A stretch of 64,000 bases of DNA from Erythrobacter sp. BLCC-B19 (GCF_028621955.1 NZ_CP117516.1:2440001-2504000); one strand, 5' to 3'. Shown: positions 1-8,304, numbered from the stretch's first letter. Notes: generated from the letters alone by a model not told the origin. Program-made: numbers and translations.

Positions 1-1150
1 GCCGCCGCAGCGCACCAACCCCGAATGGGGGCAGGCCGGTGGTTCGGCGAGCAAGTCCTATGGCCACCTGACCCTGTCGGAAAACCCTACCAAGGCGTGG
101 ACCGCCAAGGTCGCCGGTTCCAGCAACCGGATGCGCCTTGCCGCATCGCCGGTGGTGGGCGGCGGCAAGCTGTTTGCCGAGGGGACCGACGGCGTGATCG
201 TCGCCTTCGACAAGGCCACCGGCGCGCGCCTGTGGTCGCTTGGCGATGGCGACATGACCAAGGACCAGGCGCCCTCGGCGTTCGGCGGCGGGGTCAGCTA
301 TGAGGCGGGCATCGTCTATGCCACCAACGGCGTGGGCGAGGTCAAGGCGGTCAATGCCGACACCGGCGAGGTGATCTGGAAGGTCAAGCCCTCCGGCCCC
401 TTGCGCGGATCGCCGACCATCGCCTTTGGCCAGCTCTATGTGATGACGCAGGACAACCAGATCATCTCGCTCAGCACCAAGGATGGCTCGCTCGTGTGGG
501 ATGAGAGCGGATCGAACACCCAGTCGGGCGTGTTCGGGGTTGCCGCACCTGCGGCCGGGCAGGGCTCGATCGTCGCTGGCTATTCGAGCGGCGAGCTGTC
601 GGCCTATCGTTACGAGAATGGCCGCACTCTGTGGTCGGACGCGCTGGCGCGCACCAATATCTCGACCACGGTCGGCACCATCACCGACATCGACGCCGAT
701 CCGATCATCGATTCGGGCCGGGTCTACGCGCTCGGGCAGGGCGGGCGCATGGCGGCCTATGAACTGGTCACCGGCCAGCGCATCTGGGAATTGAACCTCG
801 CAGGCATCTCCACCCCCGCCATCGCGGGCGAGTGGATCTTCACCCTCACCGATGACGCACGCCTGCTCGCCATCGCCCGTTCCTCGGGCCGGGTGCGCTG
901 GATTGCCCAATTGCAGCGCTACAAGGACGAGAAGGACAAGGAAGGCCCGATCTTCTGGACCGGCCCGGTGCTGGCAGGCGGCCAGCTGTGGGTCGCCAGC
1001 TCGCGCGGCGAGGTGTGGAAGGTCAGCGCGGGCGAGGGGTCGGCCACGCTGTTCGCCGATGTCGGCGCGCCGGTCAGCCTTGCGCCGGTGGTGGCGGACG
1101 GGATGCTCTACCTGTTGGACGATGCCGGCACGATCCACGCCTGGAAGTAG
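1..1150 (+). CDS. bamB: Outer membrane assembly lipoprotein BamB, 3' part (PQQ-type beta-propeller)
   Basis: The reading frame is open from base 2, so the N-terminus, with any signal peptide and lipobox, lies outside the window. About 380 residues are visible. They contain seven to eight repeats of the blade pattern G-x-V-x-A-x5-TG-x2-W, for example GVIVAFDKATGARLWSL, GEVKAVNADTGEVIW and GRMAAYELVTGQRIW, ending in GTIHAW. This is the BamB/YfgL eight-bladed propeller. BamB is known to sit on the periplasmic face of the outer membrane and to help BamA fold beta-barrel proteins. The gene ends with TAG. In many proteobacteria bamB is followed by der; here a membrane methyltransferase follows instead. 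Other PQQ-repeat proteins remain possible, but the lack of dehydrogenase motifs favours BamB. Confidence 0.88.
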   Translation, partial: PPQRTNPEWGQAGGSASKSYGHLTLSENPTKAWTAKVAGSSNRMRLAASPVVGGGKLFAEGTDGVIVAFDKATGARLWSLGDGDMTKDQAPSAFGGGVSYEAGIVYATNGVGEVKAVNADTGEVIWKVKPSGPLRGSPTIAFGQLYVMTQDNQIISLSTKDGSLVWDESGSNTQSGVFGVAAPAAGQGSIVAGYSSGELSAYRYENGRTLWSDALARTNISTTVGTITDIDADPIIDSGRVYALGQGGRMAAYELVTGQRIWELNLAGISTPAIAGEWIFTLTDDARLLAIARSSGRVRWIAQLQRYKDEKDKEGPIFWTGPVLAGGQLWVASSRGEVWKVSAGEGSATLFADVGAPVSLAPVVADGMLYLLDDAGTIHAWK

Positions 1151-1296
1151 GTTCCGACCGGGGCGCCGGGCCATCGCGGCCTTTCGCCCCGCGGTGCCGT
1201 GATCCGGGCGGGCCATTGCCGTTTCTGGCATCCTGTGTCGGGTTTTGCGCGGACTTTGCCGGGCTGTTAACCCTTTGTGTGTAGGGCAGGGCGGCC

Positions 1297-2712
1297 ATGA
1301 CTGCGCCTGCCTTTCCCGATCCAACCCTGCGTGCTGCCCCTCCGGTCAGTGACGTTTCGACCGGCGTTGGCCTTGTCGGGCTGGCCGGTCTGATGCTGTG
1401 GATCGCCTTCTGCCGCTCCTATCCCGAGATCGCCGGCGTGTTCCGCTTCACCGGGGTGTTCTCCGGAGAAAGAGGCGTCTTGTCAGGGCCATACGCGGCG
1501 CTGGCGGCGATGCTCTTCACCGCCGTGCCGATGGCCCTGTGGTCGGTGCTGGTCGACAAGGTGCACCTGCGCCCCTCGACCGGGATCGACTGGTCGCTGA
1601 AGCGTCCCCTGCCCGAGGTGATGCCGGTGGCGGTGGTCAAGCTGGTCGGGCTGTGGGCGACCTGGGCGCTGCTGGCGGCGTTCTATGCGCTGGCGCGGTG
1701 GTATTGGTCAGGCAACTACCTGTTTGCGATGGAGGTGCTGAGCATCGCCATCCTGCCGCTCGTAACCCTTTCGGTTCCCTATGTAATCTGGCTAGACCGC
1801 TATCTGGTCGAGCCACGCGACGGGTGCTACCAGTTCGGCGCCTTCGTCCTCGGCGGCGGGGTGATCGGGCGTGACCAGTGGGATCGTGCCGCGCTCGCCA
1901 AGCACTGGCGGGCATGGATCATCAAGGGCTTTTTCGGCGCCTTCATGATCTCGATTCTGCCGCCCGGTTTTGCCCAGGTGGTCGAGGCCGATCCGGCGCA
2001 ACTCGTTGCCCGGCCTGTCGAATTCGTGATGCTGCTGGTGACGCTGCTGTTCGTGATCGACGTGCAGATCGGCACGGTGGGCTATCTTTTGACCCTGCGT
2101 CCGCTCGACTCGCACATCCGGTCGGGCAACCCGTTCCTTGCAGGCTGGCTCGCCGCGCTGCTGTGCTATCCGCCCTTCGTGTGGGGGATCATCGGGCCTG
2201 ACAATCAGGTGCTGAGTTACGAGACCGGCACGCCGGGCTGGGCGCACTGGTTTGCCGGGCAGGACGCCTTGCTGTGGGGCTGGGGTGCCATTCTGGTATT
2301 CCTGACAGGCGTCTACGCCTGGGCGACGGTGGTGTTCGGCATCCGCTTTTCGAACCTCACCTATCGCGGCGTGCTGACCCACGGGCCGTATCGCTTCACC
2401 CGCCACCCGGCCTATCTGTCGAAGAACCTGTTCTGGTGGGCGAGCGTGCTACCCTTCCTCGTTGCCGATGGTTCGGTGGTCGAAGGGGTGCGCAACAGCG
2501 TGTTCCTGCTCGCGGTGAACGCCCTCTATTACTGGCGCGCGCGGACGGAGGAGGCGCATCTGCTCGCCGAGGATGCGAAGTATCGCGAGTATCACGCCTG
2601 GATGGAACACCACGGACTGATCACCGCGCCGCTGGTGCGGCTGAAGCAGATGGTGACCGGCGGCAGCGGAGCGGCGCAGGCCAATCAGCCGCACGCCTTC
2701 CCCGCCGAATAG
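1297..2712 (+). CDS. Polytopic membrane methyltransferase, isoprenylcysteine carboxyl methyltransferase (ICMT/PEMT) type
   Basis: The 471-residue protein has roughly ten hydrophobic segments. Near the C-terminus (about residues 348-440) it carries the ICMT/phospholipid methyltransferase signature: GPYRFTRHPAYLSKN, then a membrane helix, then RARTEEAHLLAEDAKYREY. In this family the GPY-RHP-Y and EE elements bind S-adenosylmethionine and the membrane-embedded acceptor. The N-terminal 300 residues are an extra membrane region that I do not recognise, so the protein is longer than a plain ICMT. A purine-rich ribosome site (GGCAGGGCGG) precedes the ATG. The acceptor is unknown; a lipid or an isoprenoid-linked thiol is plausible. 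Confidence 0.7.
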   Translation: MTAPAFPDPTLRAAPPVSDVSTGVGLVGLAGLMLWIAFCRSYPEIAGVFRFTGVFSGERGVLSGPYAALAAMLFTAVPMALWSVLVDKVHLRPSTGIDWSLKRPLPEVMPVAVVKLVGLWATWALLAAFYALARWYWSGNYLFAMEVLSIAILPLVTLSVPYVIWLDRYLVEPRDGCYQFGAFVLGGGVIGRDQWDRAALAKHWRAWIIKGFFGAFMISILPPGFAQVVEADPAQLVARPVEFVMLLVTLLFVIDVQIGTVGYLLTLRPLDSHIRSGNPFLAGWLAALLCYPPFVWGIIGPDNQVLSYETGTPGWAHWFAGQDALLWGWGAILVFLTGVYAWATVVFGIRFSNLTYRGVLTHGPYRFTRHPAYLSKNLFWWASVLPFLVADGSVVEGVRNSVFLLAVNALYYWRARTEEAHLLAEDAKYREYHAWMEHHGLITAPLVRLKQMVTGGSGAAQANQPHAFPAE

Positions 2713-2714
2713 GA

Positions 2715-3017
2715 TTACATCACCGGCGCCCCATCATCGGCGGCAAACTTGACCGCTTCGATGACCTGAAAATCGAGCGCGGCAATCGCCGCGCCGAAGG
2801 CCGCCATGTGCGGGGTGGCAAAGTGCGCCGCGAGTGCGGCATCATCGACCCACTTCTCGACGATGTGGATGATCGTGGGATCGCCGAGATCCTGCGTGAA
2901 GGCATAGGCGATGCAGCCTTCCTCGGCATTGGAGGCGGCCACCATGGCGGCGATGGCGGGCTTGGCTGCCGCGAGCGCGTCTGCACTAACCTTGGCTTTT
3001 GCGAGTACGATCAGCAT
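2715..3017 (-). CDS. Antibiotic biosynthesis monooxygenase (ABM)-fold protein, YgiN-like putative quinol monooxygenase
   Basis: This 100-residue protein has the ABM dimeric alpha-beta barrel pattern: an N-terminal strand (MLIVLAKAKVSADALAAAKP), a helix, then EEGCIAYAFTQDLGDPTIIHIVEKW and the closing helix with HFATPHMAAF. The family includes YgiN-type quinol monooxygenases and heme-degrading or stress proteins. The substrate cannot be read from sequence. A strong ribosome site (GAGGAG) lies upstream, and the start is only 11 nt after the gshA stop on the same strand. It is therefore probably co-transcribed with gshA, which suggests a redox or electrophile-stress role (inference). Confidence 0.75.
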   Translation of the reverse strand: MLIVLAKAKVSADALAAAKPAIAAMVAASNAEEGCIAYAFTQDLGDPTIIHIVEKWVDDAALAAHFATPHMAAFGAAIAALDFQVIEAVKFAADDGAPVM

Positions 3018-3028
3018 CTTGGCTCTCC

Positions 3029-4399
3029 TCAGAAGGCCTGTTCATAAACGCGGGTGATGTCGCCGTTCCACTCGCCATGATAGGCGTCGAGCAGGCGCTG
3101 GGCGGGCACCTTGCCGCTGGCGACGATCTCGTCGAGGGTTTCGAGATAGCCGGTCTCGTTGTCGCCTGCCGCATTGAGCCGCGCGCGCGCCTTCAGCCCG
3201 GCATGGGCGATCTTCAGCACTTCGCGCCCCAGATCCTGCAAGGTGCCGCCATCGGGCGATTTCGTGGCGAGCGCCAGGCGGGGGACTTCGTTTCTGAGCC
3301 GCTCGCGCTCTTCCATCGACCAGCCCTTGACCAGATCCCACGCCGCATCGAGCGCGCCCTGATCGTAGAGCAATCCGACCCAGAAGGCAGGCAGCGCGCA
3401 GATGCGGCTCCACGGGCCACCGTCGGCCCCGCGCATTTCGAGGAAGCTCTTGAGGCGCACTTCGGGGAAGGCGGTCGAGAGGTGGTCCCACCAGTCGCTC
3501 TGGGTCGGGCGCTCGCCGGGCAGCACGGAGAGCTTGCCCTCGAGGAAATCGCGGAACGAGAGCCCCGCCGCGTCGATATATTTCCCGTCGCGGAAGACGA
3601 AATACATCGGCACATCAAGCATATATTCGGCCCAGCGCGCATAGCCGAAGCCGTCCTCGAAGACGAAGGGCAGCATCCCAGTGCGCGCCGGATCGGTGTC
3701 CGACCAGATGTGCGAGCGGTAGGAGAGGAAACCGTTGGGCTTGCCTTCGGTGAAGGGCGAATTGGCGAAGAGCGCGGTCGCGAGCGGTTGGAGGGCGAGG
3801 CTGGTGCGGAACTTCTGCACCATGTCGGCCTCGCTCTGGTAGTCGAGGTTCACCTGAATGGTGCAGGTGCGCAGCATCATGTCGAGGCCCATGCTGCCAA
3901 CCCGCGGCATGTGGCGCAGCATGATGTCATAGCGCCCCTTGGGCATGATCGGCAGCGCTTCACGGGTCTTGTCGGGCCACATCCCGAGGCCGAGATAGCC
4001 GACCCCGCATTTCTCGCCGATTTCCTTGACTTGCGCCAGGTGCCGCCCGGTTTCCGCGCAGGTCTGGTGGAGGTTTTCGAGCGGTGCGCCCGACAGTTCC
4101 AGCTGGCCCGCCGGTTCAAGGCTGATCGCCCCGTCCGCGCCCTTCAACGCAATGACGTTGCCGCCTTCCTCGACCGGTGCCCAGTCGAATTTTTCCAGCC
4201 CTTTCAGCAGGTCACGAATACCGCAGGGCTCATCATAGGAAGGCGCGCGGTGATCGGAATGCTTGTAGACCAGCTTTTCGTGCTCGGTGCCGATGCGCCA
4301 GCGCTCGGGCGGCTTTTCGCCGCCGATCATGGGGGCGACCAGCTGGTCGAAGCCTTCGATCACCGGATCGTCGGCAGTGGAAGCTTCGCGTGTGCTCAT
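3029..4399 (-). CDS. gshA: Glutamate-cysteine ligase (first enzyme of glutathione synthesis)
   Basis: The 456-residue protein matches the plant/alphaproteobacterial glutamate-cysteine ligase class: RIGTEHEKLVYKHSDH near the N-terminus (ATP and glutamate site), SLEPAGQLELSGAPLENLHQ, then MLRTCTIQVNLDYQSE and ANSPFTEGKPNGFLSYRSHIW. The enzyme joins L-glutamate and L-cysteine with ATP to form gamma-glutamylcysteine in the cytoplasm. Its length is normal for the class. An AGAGGG element precedes the ATG. The small ABM-fold gene follows at 11 nt. rsmE lies 120 nt upstream on the same strand, with no clear terminator between. Confidence 0.93.
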   Translation of the reverse strand: MSTREASTADDPVIEGFDQLVAPMIGGEKPPERWRIGTEHEKLVYKHSDHRAPSYDEPCGIRDLLKGLEKFDWAPVEEGGNVIALKGADGAISLEPAGQLELSGAPLENLHQTCAETGRHLAQVKEIGEKCGVGYLGLGMWPDKTREALPIMPKGRYDIMLRHMPRVGSMGLDMMLRTCTIQVNLDYQSEADMVQKFRTSLALQPLATALFANSPFTEGKPNGFLSYRSHIWSDTDPARTGMLPFVFEDGFGYARWAEYMLDVPMYFVFRDGKYIDAAGLSFRDFLEGKLSVLPGERPTQSDWWDHLSTAFPEVRLKSFLEMRGADGGPWSRICALPAFWVGLLYDQGALDAAWDLVKGWSMEERERLRNEVPRLALATKSPDGGTLQDLGREVLKIAHAGLKARARLNAAGDNETGYLETLDEIVASGKVPAQRLLDAYHGEWNGDITRVYEQAF

Positions 4400-4519
4400 C
4401 GAAGTGGCCCTCTTTGGCCGGTTGCTTTAGAAAACTGATTTGCCGGTGGGAAGGCAAATTCGCCTTTGCGCAAGGGAAGGCCGTTTGTCTTGCAAAATCG
4501 CGAATGCGCCGCGCGATCG

Positions 4520-5263
4520 TTACCAGTCGCCCGCGGTGCCCATCCACAGCGACAGGGCGGCGAGTGCGGCCGTCTCGCCGCGCAGGATGCGCGGGCCGAG
4601 GGTGATGGGGCGTGCGGCAGGATGCGCGCGGATCGCGGCGCGCTCGGCCTCGTCAAAGCCGCCTTCGGGGCCGGTGAGGATGGCGGCAGGGCCGGAATGT
4701 CCGGCAAAGGCGGCGGCGGCAGGCTCGCCGCCATTCTCGTCCGCGAAGAACAGGACGCGGCCTTCCGGCCAATCGCCCAGCAGCGCATCGAGTTTCACCG
4801 GATCAGCCAGTTGGGGCAGCGCGGTGCGGGCGCATTGCTCGGCAGCTTCGGTGGTGATGGCGCGGGCGCGGTCGAGGTTGAGCTTGTCGGCCACGCACCG
4901 CCGGGTGACGAGCGGCTGGATGCGCGCCGCGCCGAGTTCGGTCGCCTTCTCCAGCACAAGGTCGAAGCGATCCTTCTTCAAAAGCGCGGGGCACAGCCAC
5001 AGGTCGGGCACGGCCTCGCGCGGGCGGAGCAACTCGGCCACCTCCAGCACCACATCGCGCTTGCCGACGTCGGCGACCCGCGCGGCCCATTCGCCGGTCA
5101 CGTCATCGCACAGGATCACAATGTCGCCGGGCTGCGCGCGCATGACGCGGGCGAGGTAGTGCGCGGGATTGCCCTCGATCCGCACGCTCGCCCCTGCCGC
5201 GAGCGGATCGGCGACGAACAGGCGCGGGGCGCTTTTGGGGGGCCAGGCGGGGGTGGCGGGCAT
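4520..5263 (-). CDS. rsmE: 16S rRNA m3U1498 methyltransferase
   Basis: The 247-residue protein has the RsmE layout. An N-terminal PUA-like RNA-binding part (RLFVADPL, GNPAHYLARVMRAQPGDIV) is followed by a SPOUT methyltransferase domain with the trefoil-knot motifs LTGPEGGFDEAE and LGPRILRGETAALAAL. It methylates N3 of U1498 in the 30S decoding region using S-adenosylmethionine. KKDRFDLVLEKATELGA is the conserved family helix. The gene is divergent from the small membrane-protein gene at 5303, leaving 39 nt for both promoters. Confidence 0.94.
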   Translation of the reverse strand: MPATPAWPPKSAPRLFVADPLAAGASVRIEGNPAHYLARVMRAQPGDIVILCDDVTGEWAARVADVGKRDVVLEVAELLRPREAVPDLWLCPALLKKDRFDLVLEKATELGAARIQPLVTRRCVADKLNLDRARAITTEAAEQCARTALPQLADPVKLDALLGDWPEGRVLFFADENGGEPAAAAFAGHSGPAAILTGPEGGFDEAERAAIRAHPAARPITLGPRILRGETAALAALSLWMGTAGDW

Positions 5264-5302
5264 GGCTTTGCACTAAGCGCTTGCGGCGCTAGGGAGCAAG
5301 TC

Positions 5303-5698
5303 ATGTCCGCGCGAACCGCTCAATTCCTGATCGCTGCCGTGTTCCTGATCCTTGGCGGCTGGGCGCTATTCGCGCCGGGCAGCGTGATCGCGCTTGGGGT
5401 GACCGAGGCCTATCGGGACAGCACCTATCTCACCCGCTTCACGATGGCGTGCTTCGGCGCGCAGGCGGTGCTGTTCGGCCTGATGGCGCTGGTGACCCGC
5501 TGGAGCGCGCGCAGCTTTGCCGTTTTCGCCGTGCTGCTGCTGCCGTTCTTCGGCTTCAACTACTGGTTCCATTACGAGGTGCCGGTGCTGACCAGCATCG
5601 GGATGCTCGACTTTGCGGGGAACGTGACCATGCTGGTGCTGGCGGTGCTCGGGTGGCGCGCGGCATCGCGTGAGGCGGCGGCGGAGGCAGCGGCATGA
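5303..5698 (+). CDS. Small four-helix integral membrane protein of unknown function
   Basis: The 131-residue protein has four predicted membrane helices, roughly residues 7-25, 45-65, 70-87 and 98-118, with a short Ala/Glu-rich cytoplasmic tail. The open frame extends far upstream, but that part lies antisense to rsmE. The ATG at 5303 is preceded by AGGGAGCAAG and immediately begins the first hydrophobic helix, so I chose it. The stop overlaps the ubiA start by 4 nt (ATGA), so translation is probably coupled. The layout resembles small DUF4345-type proteins, but I cannot assign a family with confidence. Confidence 0.75.
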   Translation: MSARTAQFLIAAVFLILGGWALFAPGSVIALGVTEAYRDSTYLTRFTMACFGAQAVLFGLMALVTRWSARSFAVFAVLLLPFFGFNYWFHYEVPVLTSIGMLDFAGNVTMLVLAVLGWRAASREAAAEAAA

Positions 5699-6597
5699 CC
5701 GATCAGGTCGTCCCCGACAGCGAACATCGCGGGATTGTCGCACGCCTGCCGCAACTGCCGCGCGACCTGGCGCTGCTCGCCCGGTTCGACCGGCCGATCG
5801 GATGGTGGCTGCTGTTCTGGCCCTGCGTGTGGGGGGTGTGGCTTGCCGGGGCGGGCTGGCAATTGCCGCTGCTCGGCTGGCTGCTGCTGGGGAGCATCGC
5901 GATGCGCGGGGCGGGGTGCGTCTATAATGACATCGTCGATGCCGATCTCGACGCCCGCGTGGCGCGCACGGCGCTGCGTCCGGTGGCGAGCGGGCGGGTA
6001 TCGAAAAAGGCGGCGTGGATCTGGCTGGTGAGCCTGTGCCTCGTCGGCCTTGTCGTGCTGTTGCAACTGCGCTGGCAGGCGCAGCTGATCGCGCTCGGCA
6101 GCCTTGCGCTGGTTGCGGCCTATCCCTTCATGAAGCGCATCACCTGGTGGCCGCAGGCGTGGCTGGGGATGGTGTTCACCTGGGGTCTGCTGGTGGGCTG
6201 GACTGAGCTGCGCTGGGACAACTGGGAGGTGCTCGCCTGCCTGTATGCGGGCGCGATCTGCTGGGTGATCGGCTATGACACGATCTACGCCCTGCAGGAC
6301 CGCGAGGATGATGCGATGGTCGGCATCCGTTCCTCTGCGCTGGCGATGGGATCGCGCGTGACGGCAGGCGTCGGCGCGTTTTACGCGCTTGCAATCACGT
6401 TTTGGGCGCTCGCTGTGTGGCTCTACCGCGAGGACTGGCTCGCCTGCCTCGCGCTGCTGCCGGTGGCGGGGCATTTCGTCTGGCAGGTGGCGACGCTTGA
6501 TGCCGCCGATCCGGACAACCCGCTCACCCGCTTCCGCGCGAACCGCTGGGCAGGCGCGCTGATGGCGGCGGCGTGTTTCGTGGTCGGGAACGCCTGA
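5695..6597 (+). CDS. ubiA: 4-hydroxybenzoate polyprenyltransferase (ubiquinone synthesis)
   Basis: The 300-residue membrane protein has the two aspartate-rich motifs of UbiA prenyltransferases. NDIVDADLDARVARTALRP (about residues 77-95) and YDTIYALQDREDD (about 194-206) bind Mg-diphosphate. It attaches the polyprenyl chain to 4-hydroxybenzoate at the inner membrane. About eight hydrophobic helices are visible, and the length is standard. It is coupled by a 4-nt overlap to the small membrane protein before it, and the SRAP gene follows after 4 nt, so the three likely form one transcript. Confidence 0.94.
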   Translation: MTDQVVPDSEHRGIVARLPQLPRDLALLARFDRPIGWWLLFWPCVWGVWLAGAGWQLPLLGWLLLGSIAMRGAGCVYNDIVDADLDARVARTALRPVASGRVSKKAAWIWLVSLCLVGLVVLLQLRWQAQLIALGSLALVAAYPFMKRITWWPQAWLGMVFTWGLLVGWTELRWDNWEVLACLYAGAICWVIGYDTIYALQDREDDAMVGIRSSALAMGSRVTAGVGAFYALAITFWALAVWLYREDWLACLALLPVAGHFVWQVATLDAADPDNPLTRFRANRWAGALMAAACFVVGNA

Positions 6598-6601
6598 GGG
6601 G

Positions 6602-7249
6602 ATGTGCAACCTCTACCGCATGACGAAGAACGCCTCCGAGGTTGCGGCGTGGTTCGATGCGGTGGAAGGGGCAGGGGGTGCGAACTTCGCGGCCGAGGTC
6701 TATCCGGGCTACACGGGCCTCGTGGTTGCCGAGGGCGCGGTGCGGCCCATGACCTGGGGCTTTCCGCTGGTGCTGAAAGGCAAGCAGGGGCAGCCCTTGA
6801 AGCCCAAGCCGGTCAACAATGCGCGTTCCGACAAGCTTGCGACCTTCTTCTGGCGGCACTCGTTCGAACAGCGCCGGTGCCTGATCCCGCTGACCGCCTG
6901 GGCCGAGGCGCAAGGGGCTAAGGGGCGGATGACCCGCACCTGGCTGTCGCGCCCCGATGCACCGCTGTTCGCAGCGGCAGGCGTGTGGCGACGCTCGGAC
7001 GAATGGGGCGATTGCTATGCGATGGTGATGACGGACAGCGAAGGCACCGATGCTGCCAGCGTGCACGAACGGATGCCGGTGCTGCTCGCGCCGGACGATC
7101 AGGCCCGCTGGCTTGCAGGTTCGCCGCAGGAGGCGCTGGGCGTGTGCCGGGGGTGGACGGGGGCGCTCACCATCGAGCGAACCGGCGAGCCCTGGGCGAA
7201 GTCCGTAGTGCCGCCGCCGCCCGCCCAGCCGGGGCTGTTTCAGGCATAG
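6602..7249 (+). CDS. SOS response-associated peptidase (SRAP/YedK/HMCES family)
   Basis: The 215-residue protein begins Met-Cys-Asn. Removal of Met1 would expose the catalytic Cys2 that in this family forms a thiazolidine cross-link with abasic sites in single-stranded DNA. Further SRAP marks are MTWGFPL, NNARSDKL (DNA-contacting Asn-Ala-Arg), CLIPLTAWAEA with the conserved Glu, and VHERMPVLL with the catalytic His. It protects abasic sites during replication and can self-release. It starts 4 nt after ubiA, and its end overlaps the convergent VOC gene by 10 nt. Confidence 0.92.
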   Translation: MCNLYRMTKNASEVAAWFDAVEGAGGANFAAEVYPGYTGLVVAEGAVRPMTWGFPLVLKGKQGQPLKPKPVNNARSDKLATFFWRHSFEQRRCLIPLTAWAEAQGAKGRMTRTWLSRPDAPLFAAAGVWRRSDEWGDCYAMVMTDSEGTDAASVHERMPVLLAPDDQARWLAGSPQEALGVCRGWTGALTIERTGEPWAKSVVPPPPAQPGLFQA

Positions 7250-7614
7250 CTGACCATCTCGAACTCGATCCCGTCCCAGTCAAAGAAGTAGAACCGCCGC
7301 CCGGGTTCGTAATCGGCATGGTTGAACGGCTCGAGCCCCGCCGCCTTGACCACCGCCTCGGCTGCATCGAGATCATCAACCACCAGCCCGACATGGTTGA
7401 GCGGCAGCCCCTTGGCATGGCGCCCGGCGAGGGCAGCGCCTTTGGTGTAGACCGCGATGTAATCCCGCGCGCTGCCGACATGGATTGTCTCGCCGCCGAG
7501 TTGCGAAGGCCCGCGCCAGCGGATGTGCCAGCCCATCAGGCGCTCCAGCAGGGCGGCGCTGCGTTCGATATCGCTGACGGTGATGTTGATGTGTTCGAGA
7601 TAGCCGTGGGGCAT
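7240..7614 (-). CDS. Glyoxalase/VOC-superfamily protein, predicted SoxR target
   Basis: The 124-residue protein has two beta-alpha-beta-beta-beta units of the vicinal oxygen chelate fold. YLEHINITVSDIERSAALLE supplies a first metal-type His, LNHVGLVVDDLDAAEAVV begins the second half, and FYFFDWDGIEFEMVSY closes it with the usual Asp-Gly-x-x-x-Glu. Members include glyoxalases, dioxygenases and resistance proteins; the substrate is unknown. The upstream region on this strand is a near-perfect SoxR-type promoter, and soxR is the divergent neighbour. The gene is therefore probably induced by redox-cycling compounds, perhaps to handle a quinone or electrophile (inference). Confidence 0.82.
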   Translation of the reverse strand: MPHGYLEHINITVSDIERSAALLERLMGWHIRWRGPSQLGGETIHVGSARDYIAVYTKGAALAGRHAKGLPLNHVGLVVDDLDAAEAVVKAAGLEPFNHADYEPGRRFYFFDWDGIEFEMVSYA

Positions 7615-7659
7615 GGGAGGTATCCTTCTTCTGCATGATGCGAATCAATGAACTTGCCG

Positions 7660-7690
7660 AGTTTGCAAGCTCAACCTAACTTGAGGTCAA
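7660..7690 (-). promoter_or_regulatory. SoxR-type promoter with operator for the VOC gene
   Basis: Read on the minus strand there is a -35 element TTGACC (7690-7685), a 19-bp spacer, and a -10-like CAAACT (7665-7660). The spacer contains the dyad CTCAA-N6-TTGAG (plus-strand 7670-7685). The E. coli soxS promoter has the same arm sequence, the same 6-bp centre and the same over-long 19-bp spacer that MerR-family activators require. The element sits between soxR and the VOC gene and points toward the VOC gene. The bound SoxR could also affect soxR transcription. Confidence 0.85.
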
Positions 7691-7712
7691 GCTTATTCGG
7701 AGCGCCCCAAGG

Positions 7713-8171
7713 ATGACCGCCACCCGCCGCCTCAAGACGACCGACCTGCTTGCCATCGGCGACGTCGCGCGCCGCACCGGGCTGAGCGTTTCGGCGATCC
7801 GGTTCTATGAGGATCAGCGCCTGATCGAGCCGGTGCGCACCGGCGGCAACCAGCGGCGGTTCTTGCGGTCGGACATCCGGCGGCTGTCCTTCATCCTGAT
7901 CGCCCAGAAGCTCGGCCTCAGCCTTGGCGAGATCCGCACGGCGCTCGCCAGCCTGCCGCATGGCCGCACGCCCACGGCATCGGACTGGGAGACGATCAGC
8001 GCCGCCATCCGCGCGCGGCTCGACGCGCAGATCGCCGACCTCACCCGCACCCGCGATAGGCTGGACGGGTGCATCGGCTGCGGCTGCCTCAGCCTCAGCC
8101 ATTGCGCGATCTGGAACCCGGACGACCGGCTGGGCGCAGAAGGGCCGGGCGCGCGCAAGCTGCTGGCCTGA
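7713..8171 (+). CDS. soxR: Redox-sensing MerR-family activator SoxR
   Basis: The 152-residue protein has an N-terminal winged helix-turn-helix (LAIGDVARRTGLSVSAIRFY, residues 13-32), a dimerisation helix, and the [2Fe-2S] cluster motif Cys120-x2-Cys123-x-Cys125-x5-Cys131, which matches SoxR exactly. Oxidation of the cluster by redox-cycling drugs makes the DNA-bound dimer activate promoters with 19-bp spacers. No soxS is seen, as is usual outside enterics, where SoxR controls its targets directly. A matching operator lies in the divergent region to its left. Confidence 0.95.
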   Translation: MTATRRLKTTDLLAIGDVARRTGLSVSAIRFYEDQRLIEPVRTGGNQRRFLRSDIRRLSFILIAQKLGLSLGEIRTALASLPHGRTPTASDWETISAAIRARLDAQIADLTRTRDRLDGCIGCGCLSLSHCAIWNPDDRLGAEGPGARKLLA

Positions 8172-8193
8172 TCGGGCCTGCGGTCAAGAGTGG

Positions 8194-8245
8194 TCGACGA
8201 ACGACGAGCTGCGTCGATCAACGACGTGTGTTATCCCACTAATAC
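8194..8245 (+). promoter_or_regulatory. Tandem direct-repeat activator site and -10 element before the ABC operon (LytTR-like)
   Basis: Two 13-bp direct repeats, TCGACGAACGACG at 8194-8206 and TCGATCAACGACG at 8214-8226, agree at 11 of 13 positions and are offset by exactly 20 bp. TAATAC at 8240-8245 would serve as the -10, which places the second repeat over the -35 position. On the reverse strand each repeat reads CGTCGTT followed by a purine-pyrimidine pattern close to the LytTR-domain recognition core. The architecture suggests activation of the ABC ATPase gene starting at 8305. The regulator is not encoded in the window. Confidence 0.55.
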
Positions 8246-8304
8246 GGCTTTATCCGCGCGCACTGCGTGATATTGTCTCGCCGGAATTCATCAGGGGACG
8301 CATC

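Noticed and set aside
1159..1191. Hairpin CGGGGCG...CGCCCCG after bamB
   Set aside because: The loop is long and no T-run follows. GC-rich DNA yields such pairs often.
4451..4466. AAGGC-aaattc-GCCTT between gshA and rsmE
   Set aside because: The stem is only 5 bp and lacks a T-run; it is not a credible terminator.
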